Source of the DNA: Arthrobacter sp. SLBN-112
GTDB taxonomy: Bacteria > Actinomycetota > Actinomycetes > Actinomycetales > Micrococcaceae
DNA length: 64,000 bases
Direction of reading: 5' to 3'
NCBI RefSeq assembly: GCF_030944625.1
Contig: NZ_JAUSXY010000001.1
Span: 1,798,001-1,862,000 of the forward strand
The position numbers were made by a program, and so were the translations under genes. Every line of letters starts with the position of its first letter. The first letter of the stretch is position 1. Of this stretch, positions 52,561-61,018 are shown piece by piece. The notes beneath the pieces are model-generated. The model saw only the letters and a program-made list of their open reading frames with translations, was not told where the DNA came from and ran no database searches.

Positions 52561-53136
52561 TCAACTTCCCGTGGTGGTTGCGGCCCGGGCCTGGGCGCGG
52601 GTGACGCTGATGCCTACCGTTAGCGACGGTGTGGTGGATCTGGGGATGGTTCCGGCGACGCTGGCCCGCAACCTGATGCCTTGGCCAGCACCTGGGGGGA
52701 CCACCGTGGACGCCTGCGGGGACGTGGCTGTTGTCAGAACGGTGGAGATGACTCCGGAACAGGTGTTTGCTGATTCGTTCCAGCCCGCACTGCACGCTTC
52801 AATGGTGAAGGTCGCCGTGGAGGGTGTCCCGGTGGCAGTGTATGTCGCGGCGGTGAGCGTTATTGTTCCGGTATTCCCGACAGTGAAGAACTGCGGCGGA
52901 TACAACGGCTGCCCGTTGGTGCCTGTGTTGGGGAAGGTCAGGACTAATGCGCCGGTGCCGTAAGGGGCGGTGGTGTTCGTGGTTGCCACCGCTCCCCAGG
53001 TGCCGCTGCCGGCCACGACCCTGGCCGAAGAAGCCTGCGCTGTGCTGGCAGCTTCGGCCGGGGTCAGTGAGGTGCACGCCAGCAGGGCTGTGACGGCCAA
53101 CATCGCCGCCGTCCCTCTCGAAAGGGGTGCACCCAC
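52561..53136 (-). CDS. Secreted beta-rich protein downstream of TasA-like gene
   Basis: 191 residues. Signal peptide MGAPLSRGTAAMLAVTALLA, ending near PAEAAS. The mature part is Thr/Ala/Gly-rich and probably all beta (YGTGALVLTFPNTGTNGQPL; TGTITLTAATYTATGTPSTA) with two Cys (IEACSAGW, NTCSGVI) spaced for a disulphide. The pattern TVGNTGTITL..A resembles the TasA-like neighbour, so it may be a second subunit. GTG at 53136 gives an Arg in the signal n-region; ATG at 53103 has a better ribosome site (GAGAGGG). Confidence 0.65.
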   Translation of the reverse strand: MGAPLSRGTAAMLAVTALLACTSLTPAEAASTAQASSARVVAGSGTWGAVATTNTTAPYGTGALVLTFPNTGTNGQPLYPPQFFTVGNTGTITLTAATYTATGTPSTATFTIEACSAGWNESANTCSGVISTVLTTATSPQASTVVPPGAGQGIRLRASVAGTIPRSTTPSLTVGISVTRAQARAATTTGS

Positions 53137-53141
53137 CGCGG

Positions 53142-53801
53142 TTAGCTTCCGGTGACGGTGGCGGTGCGCTGTGTTTCGCCGAATGTCCAGGTCAGCGCGG
53201 AGGACAGGCCCTGAATGGTGCCTGCAGGGGCAACGCCGTTGGTGACAGTTTCCGTCTGGTCGGGCAAAGCGAGGGAAATCTGGAGGTTCAGTACACTGCT
53301 GGCAGCGTTGACGCCGGACTTCACCGATACCGGTGCTGCCGTCAGCGTGCTCAACGGTGTGCTGGCGAGCAGGACGGTGGTGGCTCCGCTGCAGGTACCG
53401 GCACCCGTTCCCGGAGTCCACGCAGTGGGGCACGAGGTGACGGTGACATGAAGGCCCTTGGTGGCGCTCGTTGTCAGGAGGGTCGGGGTCCCGTCGGCCA
53501 CGCCGAGGGTGATGTCCTTTCCGTCCATGGTGTCGCCCTGGGTAAGGCTGATGTACCTGTTGACGGTATCGCCGGGAGCAAGATTAGAGATGCCCTGGCT
53601 GAAGCCGGTTCCGTTGCTGGCCATGGTGAGGCTGAGAGTGCCGCTGCTGGCAGCTTGGGGTGCCGTGTTGAAGGCAGTGGCGTTCAGCGCGGCATAGACA
53701 CCGCCACCGGTGATGGCGAGGCCCGCTGCTGCGACGGCACAGGCTGCGAGCATGCGGGGGTTGGGACGGCGTGAAGGACGGGCAGAAGTGAAAGCAGACA
53801 T
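53142..53801 (-). CDS. TasA/CalY-like SipW-dependent secreted protein
   Basis: 219 residues. The N-terminus (RMLAACAVAAAGLAITGGGV, YAALNATAFNT) matches SipW-dependent signal peptides, in which G/V-x-A-x-F-x-D/N follows the hydrophobic core. The mature part is a camelysin/TasA-type beta protein (SGTLSLTMASNGTGFSQGIS, NLAPGDTVNRYISLTQGD). Such proteins can form biofilm fibres. The gene lies 42 bases downstream of a SipW-type peptidase gene. AAAGGA is six bases before the ATG. Fibre formation is inference. Confidence 0.8.
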   Translation of the reverse strand: MSAFTSARPSRRPNPRMLAACAVAAAGLAITGGGVYAALNATAFNTAPQAASSGTLSLTMASNGTGFSQGISNLAPGDTVNRYISLTQGDTMDGKDITLGVADGTPTLLTTSATKGLHVTVTSCPTAWTPGTGAGTCSGATTVLLASTPLSTLTAAPVSVKSGVNAASSVLNLQISLALPDQTETVTNGVAPAGTIQGLSSALTWTFGETQRTATVTGS

Positions 53802-53843
53802 GGCAGATCCTTTGCTGGATATGGGGCAGGGGTTGGAGTCTTT

Positions 53844-54431
53844 TCAGACGGCTGGGTCAGGGGTGGTGGGGGAGATCTGGTGTGGTGCCGCCTTCAGGAT
53901 CCAGCGCACCGCACCTCCTGTGAGGGTCAGGCCGAACAGGGCAGTGAGAAGGGCCCGCGGAACGGGATTCTGGATCCACAGCAGTGCATTGCCGGCCGAC
54001 GGGACGATGGCGATAACGACGGGTACCTGTGGTTGGCTCAGGGTGGCACGCCAGCTGTCAGGTGCAGGATTGGCGTCGCCCTTTGTGGTGAGGACCGGCT
54101 GCGCCGGCGATCCACTTATGGCAGTGATGCGGTGAGCGTAGGGGACAGTCTCTCCGGGAGGCGTGAACACGGCGATCTGTCCCGGGTTGAGGCTCGAAAC
54201 GTCCGCCTGCGCCGTAACGAGCAGGTCCCCCGGCGCATAGGCCGGGCGCATGCTGCCGGTGAGTACGGGGGAGAAACCGATATGAAGCAGCGGAGCTACA
54301 ACAAACAACCCCAGCACCGCCAGGGTGATAATCGTTGCGAAACAGGTTCCGATCACCCTCGAAGCAGCTATGACCCGTGCCCTGCTGGAGGCGGCCCATC
54401 GTGGGGTGGCGGGGGTATCGGTGTAGTTCAT
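53844..54431 (-). CDS. sipW: SipW-type signal peptidase I
   Basis: 195 residues with a membrane helix at each end (FATIITLAVLGLFVVAPLL; ALLTALFGLTLTGGAVRWIL). The catalytic serine is in LTGSMRPAYAPGDLL, and PYAHRITAI provides the His used by ER-type signal peptidases instead of the bacterial Lys; TKGDANPAPD is the third box. The adjacent TasA-like protein carries the matching signal peptide. Gene order SipW-TasA-secreted protein on one strand implies an operon. Confidence 0.85.
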   Translation of the reverse strand: MNYTDTPATPRWAASSRARVIAASRVIGTCFATIITLAVLGLFVVAPLLHIGFSPVLTGSMRPAYAPGDLLVTAQADVSSLNPGQIAVFTPPGETVPYAHRITAISGSPAQPVLTTKGDANPAPDSWRATLSQPQVPVVIAIVPSAGNALLWIQNPVPRALLTALFGLTLTGGAVRWILKAAPHQISPTTPDPAV

Positions 54432-54705
54432 GGAGATGTTGCCATTCGTTGAGACCGTTTAGCAGAACATCAATGACTTTGCCGGGCAGTACTCAAGGCA
54501 GGCAGCGGCGTTCAATCAAGAATTGGTCAGCCTTTGATCAACGCTGTGTTCGGAATTCCCGGCTCGAGCCCGCGGTCCGGATGCGGGGCTCGAAAATGAG
54601 CCCGCGGGTCGAAAGGGAATGTGCGTGTCGCCGCTGGTCCGGCACTCTGGCGCGCGCCGCCGTCGTCCGCCCTTGCCGGCGGTAGAAGGACGTTGCTGAA
54701 CGTGG
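54432..54705. other. 270-base spacer upstream of sipW
   Basis: Contains a small hairpin (GGGCTC at 54586-54591 with GAGCCC at 54598-54603) that could end the kinase transcript or act in the sipW leader. No gene. Confidence 0.35.
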
Positions 54706-56194
54706 TCAGGGTTGGGTGCTGGTTGCCCGGGGCAGCCGGATGCAGAAGCAGGCGCCGTTTTCGGCCGGGTCTGTCGGTTCCACGGTGAGGTTCAGATTCA
54801 TGCGCTGGGCCAGCCGGGCAGCGATGGACAGGCCAAGCCCGCTCCCGGTGGGCCGTTGTCCGTCATACCTGCGTGCCAGCGCGCCGCGGTGGAAGGCGAC
54901 GGCGGCGTCCTCGGCGGTGAGTCCGGGACCGTTGTCACGGACCTGGATCGCGACGATGCCCTGCTGGTTGGTGCTTTGCGCTGCGCCGGGGGAGGGAGCT
55001 TCGATTCCGGCGTGAAGAACCAGGGGTTTTCCGGGCGGGGTGACGCGCAAGGCGTTGCCGATGAGCCCATCGATGATTTGGCGCAGCCTTTGTGCGTCCG
55101 TGGTGGCCAGCAGGGGTTCTCCGGCATCCGGAGCGGGCAGCTGGAGCGTGAGATCCACGCCCGCCTGCGCCGCGGCCGGCTGCCATGCCCGCTGCGCCTG
55201 CTTTAGGAGTGCGGGGACGTCCACCGGTTGGATGTTGAGTGTGAAGTCGTCCGCCTCCAGCCGTGCCAGCGCGAGCAGGTCACGGACAAAGCCGTCCAGC
55301 CTGTCCGTTTCGGCGGACAGTGTCTGCCCCACCCGGACGGTGTCTTCGGGCGGTATCAGTCCGTCCTGCAGCGCTTCGGCGTATCCCCGCAGGGCGGTGA
55401 GCGGCGTCCGGATCTCATGGGAAATGGAGAGCAGGAATTCTCGTTGCCTGCTTTCGCTGGCCAGTAACGCATGGTCCAGGGTATTGATGGCTTCGCCCAC
55501 GGCGCGGACCTCGGTCGCCCCGGCAGGGTCAAGGTGCACGGTACGCTCACCCTCAGCCATTCGGCGTGCTGCGGCTACTGTCCTGACGAGCGGGCCGGAG
55601 AGCCGCCGGGCCAGCAGCGTGCCGGCCAGCGCGGCGATCAGGAGCCCGGCCGCCAAGGCCAGCAGCGTCGGCTGGAGGAGCTGGGCCGAAGCGGCGTTGA
55701 CGTCCGCGAGTGACCGGGTCAGGACGATCCCGCCGCCCTTGGCGAGGGGCCTTGCTTCCACGAGGAACTGGACACCACCCTTGGTGAGGGTGCGGGAGAT
55801 TTCTTGCCCCGAGAAAATCTGGTGTACCTCGTCTGGACTCAGGATCCGAGCCGCCGCGCCCGTGACGGAGCCCCCAGGGGTGATCGTGGAGAGATCGTAA
55901 TTGTCCGGCCCCAGGAGGTGGCGCTCGCGCAGGTCCAGCGCCTCGGAGGCAACCGGCGCTGCACTGAACGCATCGGCCTGACGGGAAAGCTGCTCCCTGG
56001 CTTGGGTGACGGCAGCGGAACGGATGAGCGGAAAGGGCGACGCTGCCGGTGACGAGGACAGCCAGGACGGCGACGGCGGCGGTGACGAGAGTGATACGAC
56101 CCGCCAGTGAGCGCAGCCAGAGCATAAGGGTATGGCCGGGCTCGCGGCGGGGGTGCCGTTCGTGTGCGCCTTTTCCAATGGGGCTGCTGCTCAC
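54706..56194 (-). CDS. Sensor histidine kinase with an N-terminal frameshift
   Basis: A BaeS/MprB-like kinase: outside sensor region at about 50-165, second membrane helix (LLALAAGLLIAALAGTLLA), HAMP, H box SISHEIRTPLTAL, N box and DNGPGL, GSGLGLSI boxes. A GTG at 56194 overlaps the response-regulator stop (GTGA) and leads into SLAGRITLVTAAVAVLAVLV, a good first membrane helix. That frame is left near 56040, after TGSVA; the rest of the protein (PLIRSAAVTQAREQ) lies one base out. The alternative continuous frame from 56178 has no first helix. So the gene carries one extra base, by mutation or by sequencing error. Confidence 0.8.
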
Positions 56195-56901
56195 GCGCCA
56201 TCCCCGTCGGCAGAGTATCCGACGCCGCGCAGTGTACGCAGGGGGTTGCCGGCGCCGAGCTTGGAACGCAGCTGGGCGATATGAACGTCCACGGTACGTC
56301 CGGCCGAGTAGTCTGCCTGCCCCCACACGGCTGAGAGGAGCTGCTCGCGGCTGAATACCCGGCCTGGGCTGGCCATGAGGTAGGCGAGAACATCGAATTC
56401 CCTCGCGGTCAGCTCCACAGGCGAGCCGTCCACGCTGGCGGTGCGGGTTTCCGGGTCCAGGGCTACCGAGCCCACCCGCAGGACGCCGCCCCCCGGGACC
56501 CCGGTGCTGCGGCGGAGGACCGTCTTGAGCCGGGTGACCAGTTCGCGCGGCGAAAACGGTTTGGTCAGATAGTCATCAGCGCCCAGCTCCAACCCCAGCA
56601 GCATGTCCACTTCCTCGTCGCGGGCGGTGACGAAGATGATGGGCGTCCAGTCGTTCCTGGCACGCATCCGCTGACAGACTTCGATCCCGTCGATGCCGGG
56701 CAGCCCTACATCGAGCACCACCGCGACCGGCCTTAGGCTCCGGACCTGTTCCAGGCCCCCTTCACCGGTAGTTTCGACGTGTACCCCGAAACCTGCCCGG
56801 CTCAGATAGATGCGCTGCACATCAGCGATCGCGCGCTCGTCCTCAACCACCAGCACCAGGCCGCGGGACGGCTGGGCGCCGGCAGGTATTGGGTTTTCCA
56901 T
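56191..56901 (-). CDS. OmpR-family response regulator
   Basis: 236 residues. Receiver domain with EDE at 20-22, phospho-acceptor Asp in VVLDVGLPGIDG (about 64), IFVTARDEE and LTKPFSPREL; DNA-binding winged helix with LTAREFDVLAYLMASPGRVF, VDVHIAQLRSKLGAGNPLRT and VRGVGYSA-type end. Coupled to the kinase by a GTGA overlap. It is divergent from a small secreted protein and probably binds the 11-base direct repeat in the shared spacer. Confidence 0.94.
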   Translation of the reverse strand: MENPIPAGAQPSRGLVLVVEDERAIADVQRIYLSRAGFGVHVETTGEGGLEQVRSLRPVAVVLDVGLPGIDGIEVCQRMRARNDWTPIIFVTARDEEVDMLLGLELGADDYLTKPFSPRELVTRLKTVLRRSTGVPGGGVLRVGSVALDPETRTASVDGSPVELTAREFDVLAYLMASPGRVFSREQLLSAVWGQADYSAGRTVDVHIAQLRSKLGAGNPLRTLRGVGYSADGDGA

Positions 56902-56953
56902 GTATCTATTGAACGCTCCGGCAGCCCCGTCCCGAGGGCACCGCGGCGGGACT

Positions 56954-56972
56954 TTACGTTCCTCTTACATTC
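56954..56972. promoter_or_regulatory. Direct repeat, likely response-regulator site
   Basis: TTACGTTC (56954-56961) recurs as TTACATTC (56965-56972) with an 11-base period. Two half-sites on the same helix face are the normal layout for OmpR/PhoB-family regulators. The site lies between the regulator gene and the divergent secreted-protein gene. Confidence 0.55.
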
Positions 56973-57077
56973 GCCGAACACAAACCTGATCTCCCCAAGC
57001 CAGAGTGAGAAGGACCGGGACAGTGCAGACCGTGGCACGAACCGTCCCAGGTCCATGGAATCATCGAGGAGACATGC

Positions 57078-57584
57078 ATGAATACGAATCCCACCGCGCC
57101 CCGTAACCGCAACGTGCGTCAGTGGCGCGTCCGCGCAGGTGCGGCCGCTGCAGGAGCTGTCCTCATCGGGGGAGCGGTTCTTGGGGCAACGTCAGCATCG
57201 GCTGCCAGCCAAAGCCCCTCGCCGTCCGCCGGTGCCTCATCCGCCGCGGCGGCCGGACCCGGCAGCGGGAAGCACCCTGCCGCCCATCCCTTTGCACGGG
57301 CCCTTCGCAACGAGCTCAGAGTTGACATCGAGGCCAAGGCCGGCTTCGGAGACAAGGCCCACGAGATCGCGTACGTGCTGATTCATCACACCGCTGCTTT
57401 CGCCAAGCTCCCCGCAAACCTGCAGGAGGACCTGAAGACCCTTGAAGCGGCGGCGGCCTCCGACCGTGACGGCGATGCAGCGAAGATCAAGGACACTGCC
57501 CTCAATGGCGGCTACGGGGACAAGATCCAAAAGGAGGCAAAAGCCATCCAGACCAAGCTGGCCCAGACACCCACCAAGCAATAA
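57078..57584 (+). CDS. Small secreted protein next to two-component system
   Basis: 168 residues. A twin-Arg-less signal with WRVRAGAAAAGAVLIGGAVL and cleavage near ATSASAAS, then a Ser/Ala/Gly linker and a helical domain (ALRNELRVDIEAKAGFGDKA; LIHHTAAFAKLPANLQEDLK; GDKIQKEAKAIQTKL). No family recognised. GAGGAG precedes the ATG. Divergent from the kinase-regulator pair with a candidate regulator site in between, so it may be their main target or a feedback sensor. Confidence 0.72.
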   Translation: MNTNPTAPRNRNVRQWRVRAGAAAAGAVLIGGAVLGATSASAASQSPSPSAGASSAAAAGPGSGKHPAAHPFARALRNELRVDIEAKAGFGDKAHEIAYVLIHHTAAFAKLPANLQEDLKTLEAAAASDRDGDAAKIKDTALNGGYGDKIQKEAKAIQTKLAQTPTKQ

Positions 57585-57604
57585 GCGTCACTGAGCGCCG
57601 GCAC

Positions 57605-57628
57605 TCTCCCAGCATTCCTGCTGGGAGA
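57605..57628 (+). terminator. Hairpin after the small secreted protein gene
   Basis: TCTCCCAGCA and TGCTGGGAGA form a perfect 10-base stem with a TTCC loop, 20 bases after the stop. No T-tract follows, so it is a weak intrinsic terminator or a 3' stabilising stem. Confidence 0.5.
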
Positions 57629-57726
57629 CTGCGGCCAGCGCATCGTGGCCTGCCGGGTGGCGGCGTGACAAATGGGTACCTTGAGAGTTAGTGCTGCCAG
57701 GTACATATCCCGCCGAAAGGGCCACC

Positions 57727-58239
57727 ATGGACATCGTTGAAGTGATTCTGAACGACCACCACGAACAGCGGCGCCTGTTCGCCCTGCTCGATGAGATGCA
57801 TCGCTGCGAAGCGCCGGACCTGGAAGCTGTCTGGAACCGGTTGCGCATCCTGCTGGAAGTCCACGCCAAAGGTGAAGAGGAACTCTTCTACCCCGAGTTG
57901 CTGAAATTGGGGGAGGGCGCAGGCGGGAAGGATTCCCCAGAGGACGAGACCACCGATGCGATCCACGACCACAACGAAATCCGGGACGCCATCAGTGAAG
58001 TCTCCCACCATGAGGCAGGGACGCAGGAGTGGTGGGCGGCCCTGGCCAAGGTCGATGAAGTCAACGGCGATCACATGGCAGAGGAAGAACGCGAAGGCCT
58101 GACCGACTTCCGGCAGCACGCGTCCCTGGAACTGCGCCACCGCCTAGGCCTGTCATTCGCCATCTTCGAATCGAAACACGCCGCAGGCATCAAAGCCCGG
58201 GACGTCAGCCCCGAAGAGTACGTCCGCGAGAACGAATAG
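57727..58239 (+). CDS. Hemerythrin-like domain protein
   Basis: 170 residues, four-helix bundle. Likely iron ligands: HH in LNDHHEQRRLF, H in EVHAKGEEELFYPEL, HDHNEIRDA and NGDHMAEEEREGL, matching the HHE/hemerythrin pattern. Such proteins bind O2, NO or act in iron and oxidative stress handling. AAAGGG is six bases before the ATG at 57727; the longer frame adds an unlikely N-terminus. Monocistronic. Confidence 0.88.
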   Translation: MDIVEVILNDHHEQRRLFALLDEMHRCEAPDLEAVWNRLRILLEVHAKGEEELFYPELLKLGEGAGGKDSPEDETTDAIHDHNEIRDAISEVSHHEAGTQEWWAALAKVDEVNGDHMAEEEREGLTDFRQHASLELRHRLGLSFAIFESKHAAGIKARDVSPEEYVRENE

Positions 58240-58419
58240 GGCCCTGAACAACCGTGGGGCTCGAAATCGCTGACGTGCGTCGTCAAGGAATGTGGCGTCG
58301 CTGATCGGCCTCGCCGAGTGCGCGTTGCGCTCCCGGTGGCTGTCTGAGTAGTGGCCCGCGTGAAAGACAGGTAGCTGGTACCGGGGAAATCCTGACTGCG
58401 GGCTCGTAGCGTCGTCACC

Positions 58420-58620
58420 ATGATGGATCTCATGGATGGTGGGCACCGCCGCCGCCTGCCCAAGCGCGAGACGCTGGAGCTTGTAGGTTTCACTGCGTTG
58501 TCCGTTGCGGCCGCGGCGGTATTGTTGCCCCTGATCGGGGTGAAGACGGTGGTGGGTTCGCTGCCGTTCGTGAAGCCCGCGCCCCGGCGCGACGCCGAGG
58601 ACAGTTACCTGATCACCTAG
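58420..58620 (+). CDS. Small membrane protein (66 aa)
   Basis: Starts at ATG 58420 or 58423. Polar basic N-terminus (GGHRRRLPKRETLELVGF), one helix (TALSVAAAAVLLPLIGVKTV) and a conserved-looking tail (VVGSLPFVKPAPRRDAEDSY). Its last 29 residues recur as a truncated copy at 49032-49121, with mostly silent or conservative changes. The duplication suggests the protein was under selection. Family unknown. Confidence 0.6.
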   Translation: MMDLMDGGHRRRLPKRETLELVGFTALSVAAAAVLLPLIGVKTVVGSLPFVKPAPRRDAEDSYLIT

Positions 58621-58714
58621 CCCAGGCCTGCTCGGGTGCACGCAGGCACTTCGGCGCGTGCCGCCGTCGTACTTTTGCCCTGCCCGCGGTGGGCAATCAG
58701 CGAGGAGCTGGGGA

Positions 58715-59077
58715 ATGTCGAGTGCAGCGGAAGTCCAGGTACGCCGGGTCTATGACGGGACCAGGGATGACGACGGCGTACGGGTTCTGGTGGACCGCAT
58801 GTGGCCGCGCGGGATGACCAAGGCCAAGGCAGCACTGGACGAGTGGTGCAAAGACGTCTCCCCGTCAACGGAGCTGCGCAAGTGGTACGGCCACGACCCA
58901 GCCAAGTTCGACGAATTTGCCAAGCGCTACAAAGCCGAGCTCGAAGACCCGGCACGGGCGCAGGCCCTTGACCATCTGCGCGAACTCGCCAAGGGCCAAC
59001 GGCTGACGCTGCTGACGGCAACCAAAGCCGCCGAAATCAGTGAGGCCCAAGTCCTGGCCGAGCTGATCGGGCGGTAG
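58715..59077 (+). CDS. DUF488-family protein
   Basis: 120 residues. RRVYDGTRDDDGVRVLVDRM, WPRGMTKAKAALDEWCKDVS and PSTELRKWYGHDPAKFDEFA are the conserved blocks of DUF488 (YeaO-like) proteins; TLLTATKAAEISEAQVL ends it. Biochemical role unknown. GAGGAG at 58702-58707 supports the ATG at 58715. Confidence 0.9.
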   Translation: MSSAAEVQVRRVYDGTRDDDGVRVLVDRMWPRGMTKAKAALDEWCKDVSPSTELRKWYGHDPAKFDEFAKRYKAELEDPARAQALDHLRELAKGQRLTLLTATKAAEISEAQVLAELIGR

Positions 59078-59103
59078 CCACCCCCGGCGCGAGGATCGTG
59101 GTG

Positions 59104-60900
59104 CTAAATGGATTGGCGGTAGCCGAAGAATTCGTGGTCGTTGTTGTATCCGCCCTCGCCGCCGCCGATGTGGGAGAAGTCTTTGACGAATTCGATGCCT
59201 TTGACCCATTTGACGAGTTTGAAGCCGAGCTGGACCTCGTTGCGCAGGCGGAGCGGGGCGCCGTGTCCGTAGGTCAGCGGCGCGTTGTTCATGTCGTAGG
59301 CGAGCATGGTGAGGTGGTAACTCATCTGTTCGATCGGCTGGGCGTCATAGTAGATGCCGCCGTCGGATCCTTCGGCGAAGGAGTAGAAGATCACCCACTT
59401 CGCCTCGGGGTCCGGCCGCACCAGGTCGATGATGGTTTGCATGGAGACGCCGCCCCATTTGGCCACTCCGGACCAGCCCTGGATGCAGAAGTGCTGGGTG
59501 ATCTGCTCGTGGTACGCCAGGCCGTGAAGCTGGGCCAGGTCGAGTTCCAGCGGGTTCTTTACCAGGCCGGAGACCCGGAGGCGGTAGTCGGCGAAGCCTG
59601 TTGCCAGGAGCGCTTTGTATTCAGTGGATTCGGGATACTTTCCGTTGTGCCACATGTAGGGGGAAATGTCATTCTCGGTGTACCGGCCGGGTTTTGAATC
59701 GAGGTGCTCGAACAAACGTTGCGCCGGGCCAATGAGTGCAAATCCGATCCGCTGGACCATCCGGGGATGCCGGTAGGTGAGCGGGGTGACGCCCACCCAG
59801 ATCACGATCATTACGGCCAGGGAGGCGGCGAAAATCCAGAACCCGTACCAGTCGCCGGAGTTGCGGCCCGCATACATGTAGTTGAAGTTCCGCAAGGCAT
59901 CCGTCGCGACCACGAGGGAGACGTGCATCACGATGAACAAGAGGAACCAGACAAGGACCAGGAAATGCAGGGACCGGGCAGCCTGGATGCTGAGGACCCT
60001 GCTGATCCACCGGAATTTTGTGGACAGGGCCGGGGACATGCCCAACCCGGTAATGAACGCCAGCGGTGCGGCGATGAAGACCGTGATGAAGTAGGCCAGG
60101 ACCTGGAGACTGTTGTAGGCGACCCAGCTGTTGTCGGTTGGCCAGTCCAGGGAGGCGTACTGGATGGACATCGAGAGGGCGTTGGGGATGATGTCCCAAC
60201 TGGTGGGCACCAGGCGGAGCCACTGACCCGTGGTGAAGATCAGTAGGTAAAAGATCAGGCCGTTGAGCAGCCAGAGCGTGTCCATGCCCAGGTGCCACCA
60301 CCGGGCCAGCCCGATCGAGTGCCGCCGGCCGGGCAGACCTACGCCGTCGGGGAGGGTAATGGAGTCCTGCTTTGCCGTGTACAGCGGGTCCGGGGGCACC
60401 GGTTTCTGGATCCTGAACCACGCCTTGCCCGGGGTTGAATGCCGGGTCCAGTACAGCCTTGGATGATCGGCAAGGATGGTCACCCCGGAACGGATGATGG
60501 GGATCAGGAGCACCATGTTGAAGAAATGCTGCCACCCGATCCAGGCCGGGAACCCGGCGCGGTCTTGGGCCCCGGGCGGAACAACCAGGCCTGGATATTC
60601 CCTGATGAACTCCGCCACGCCGGGGACACCACGCAGCCCCCTCGCAACCGCCACGGCAGTGAGCAGCAAAACGAAGCCGATCGGCAGCAGCCACAGCAGG
60701 TTGAACCATTTGCTGCTTCCTATCCGCACCCGCGGCGCCACCCCGTACTGCGCAGGGACAGACCCTGCCCAGGAATCATCGACGACGGTGGTCGCTTTGG
60801 TTGAGAGTTCCTCCCGGAAGCTGGCCGGCGCTGCCCGGCCCGTGCCCCGGACAGCAGGCTGGGAACCGTCCCGGGTGCCTTGCTCATCCTCACGCGCCAC
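59104..60900 (-). CDS. Membrane molybdopterin-dependent oxidoreductase (cytochrome b561-like fusion)
   Basis: 598 residues. The N-terminal 380 hold about six membrane helices with paired His typical of b-type haem sites (IGWQHFFNMVLLIPI; RWWHLGMDTLWLLNGLIFYL; RSLHFLVLVWFLLFIVMHVS). The C-terminal 190 form a sulfite-oxidase-type Moco domain with the ligand Cys in HFCIQGWSGVAKWGG and YGHGAPLRLRNEVQLGFKLV. In YedYZ systems the two parts are separate proteins; here they are fused. Substrate unknown; a role in repair of oxidised protein or in sulfite/N-oxide turnover is only a guess. GTG at 60900. Confidence 0.85.
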   Translation of the reverse strand: MAREDEQGTRDGSQPAVRGTGRAAPASFREELSTKATTVVDDSWAGSVPAQYGVAPRVRIGSSKWFNLLWLLPIGFVLLLTAVAVARGLRGVPGVAEFIREYPGLVVPPGAQDRAGFPAWIGWQHFFNMVLLIPIIRSGVTILADHPRLYWTRHSTPGKAWFRIQKPVPPDPLYTAKQDSITLPDGVGLPGRRHSIGLARWWHLGMDTLWLLNGLIFYLLIFTTGQWLRLVPTSWDIIPNALSMSIQYASLDWPTDNSWVAYNSLQVLAYFITVFIAAPLAFITGLGMSPALSTKFRWISRVLSIQAARSLHFLVLVWFLLFIVMHVSLVVATDALRNFNYMYAGRNSGDWYGFWIFAASLAVMIVIWVGVTPLTYRHPRMVQRIGFALIGPAQRLFEHLDSKPGRYTENDISPYMWHNGKYPESTEYKALLATGFADYRLRVSGLVKNPLELDLAQLHGLAYHEQITQHFCIQGWSGVAKWGGVSMQTIIDLVRPDPEAKWVIFYSFAEGSDGGIYYDAQPIEQMSYHLTMLAYDMNNAPLTYGHGAPLRLRNEVQLGFKLVKWVKGIEFVKDFSHIGGGEGGYNNDHEFFGYRQSI

Positions 60901-61018
60901 TATGTGCCTTCAGCCGTTAGTTTCGGTGCCGTTTCCGGGAGGAATGTTTCCTGTTCCCCAGAGTACGCCTCCACGACGGACAGCGGTGCCCAGCCCCTGT
61001 TCGGGTATGGCGTGACGG

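Noticed and set aside
59669..60709. Second minus frame of 346 codons within the molybdopterin oxidoreductase
   Set aside because: Out-of-frame shadow; the other frame has membrane helices, haem and Moco motifs.
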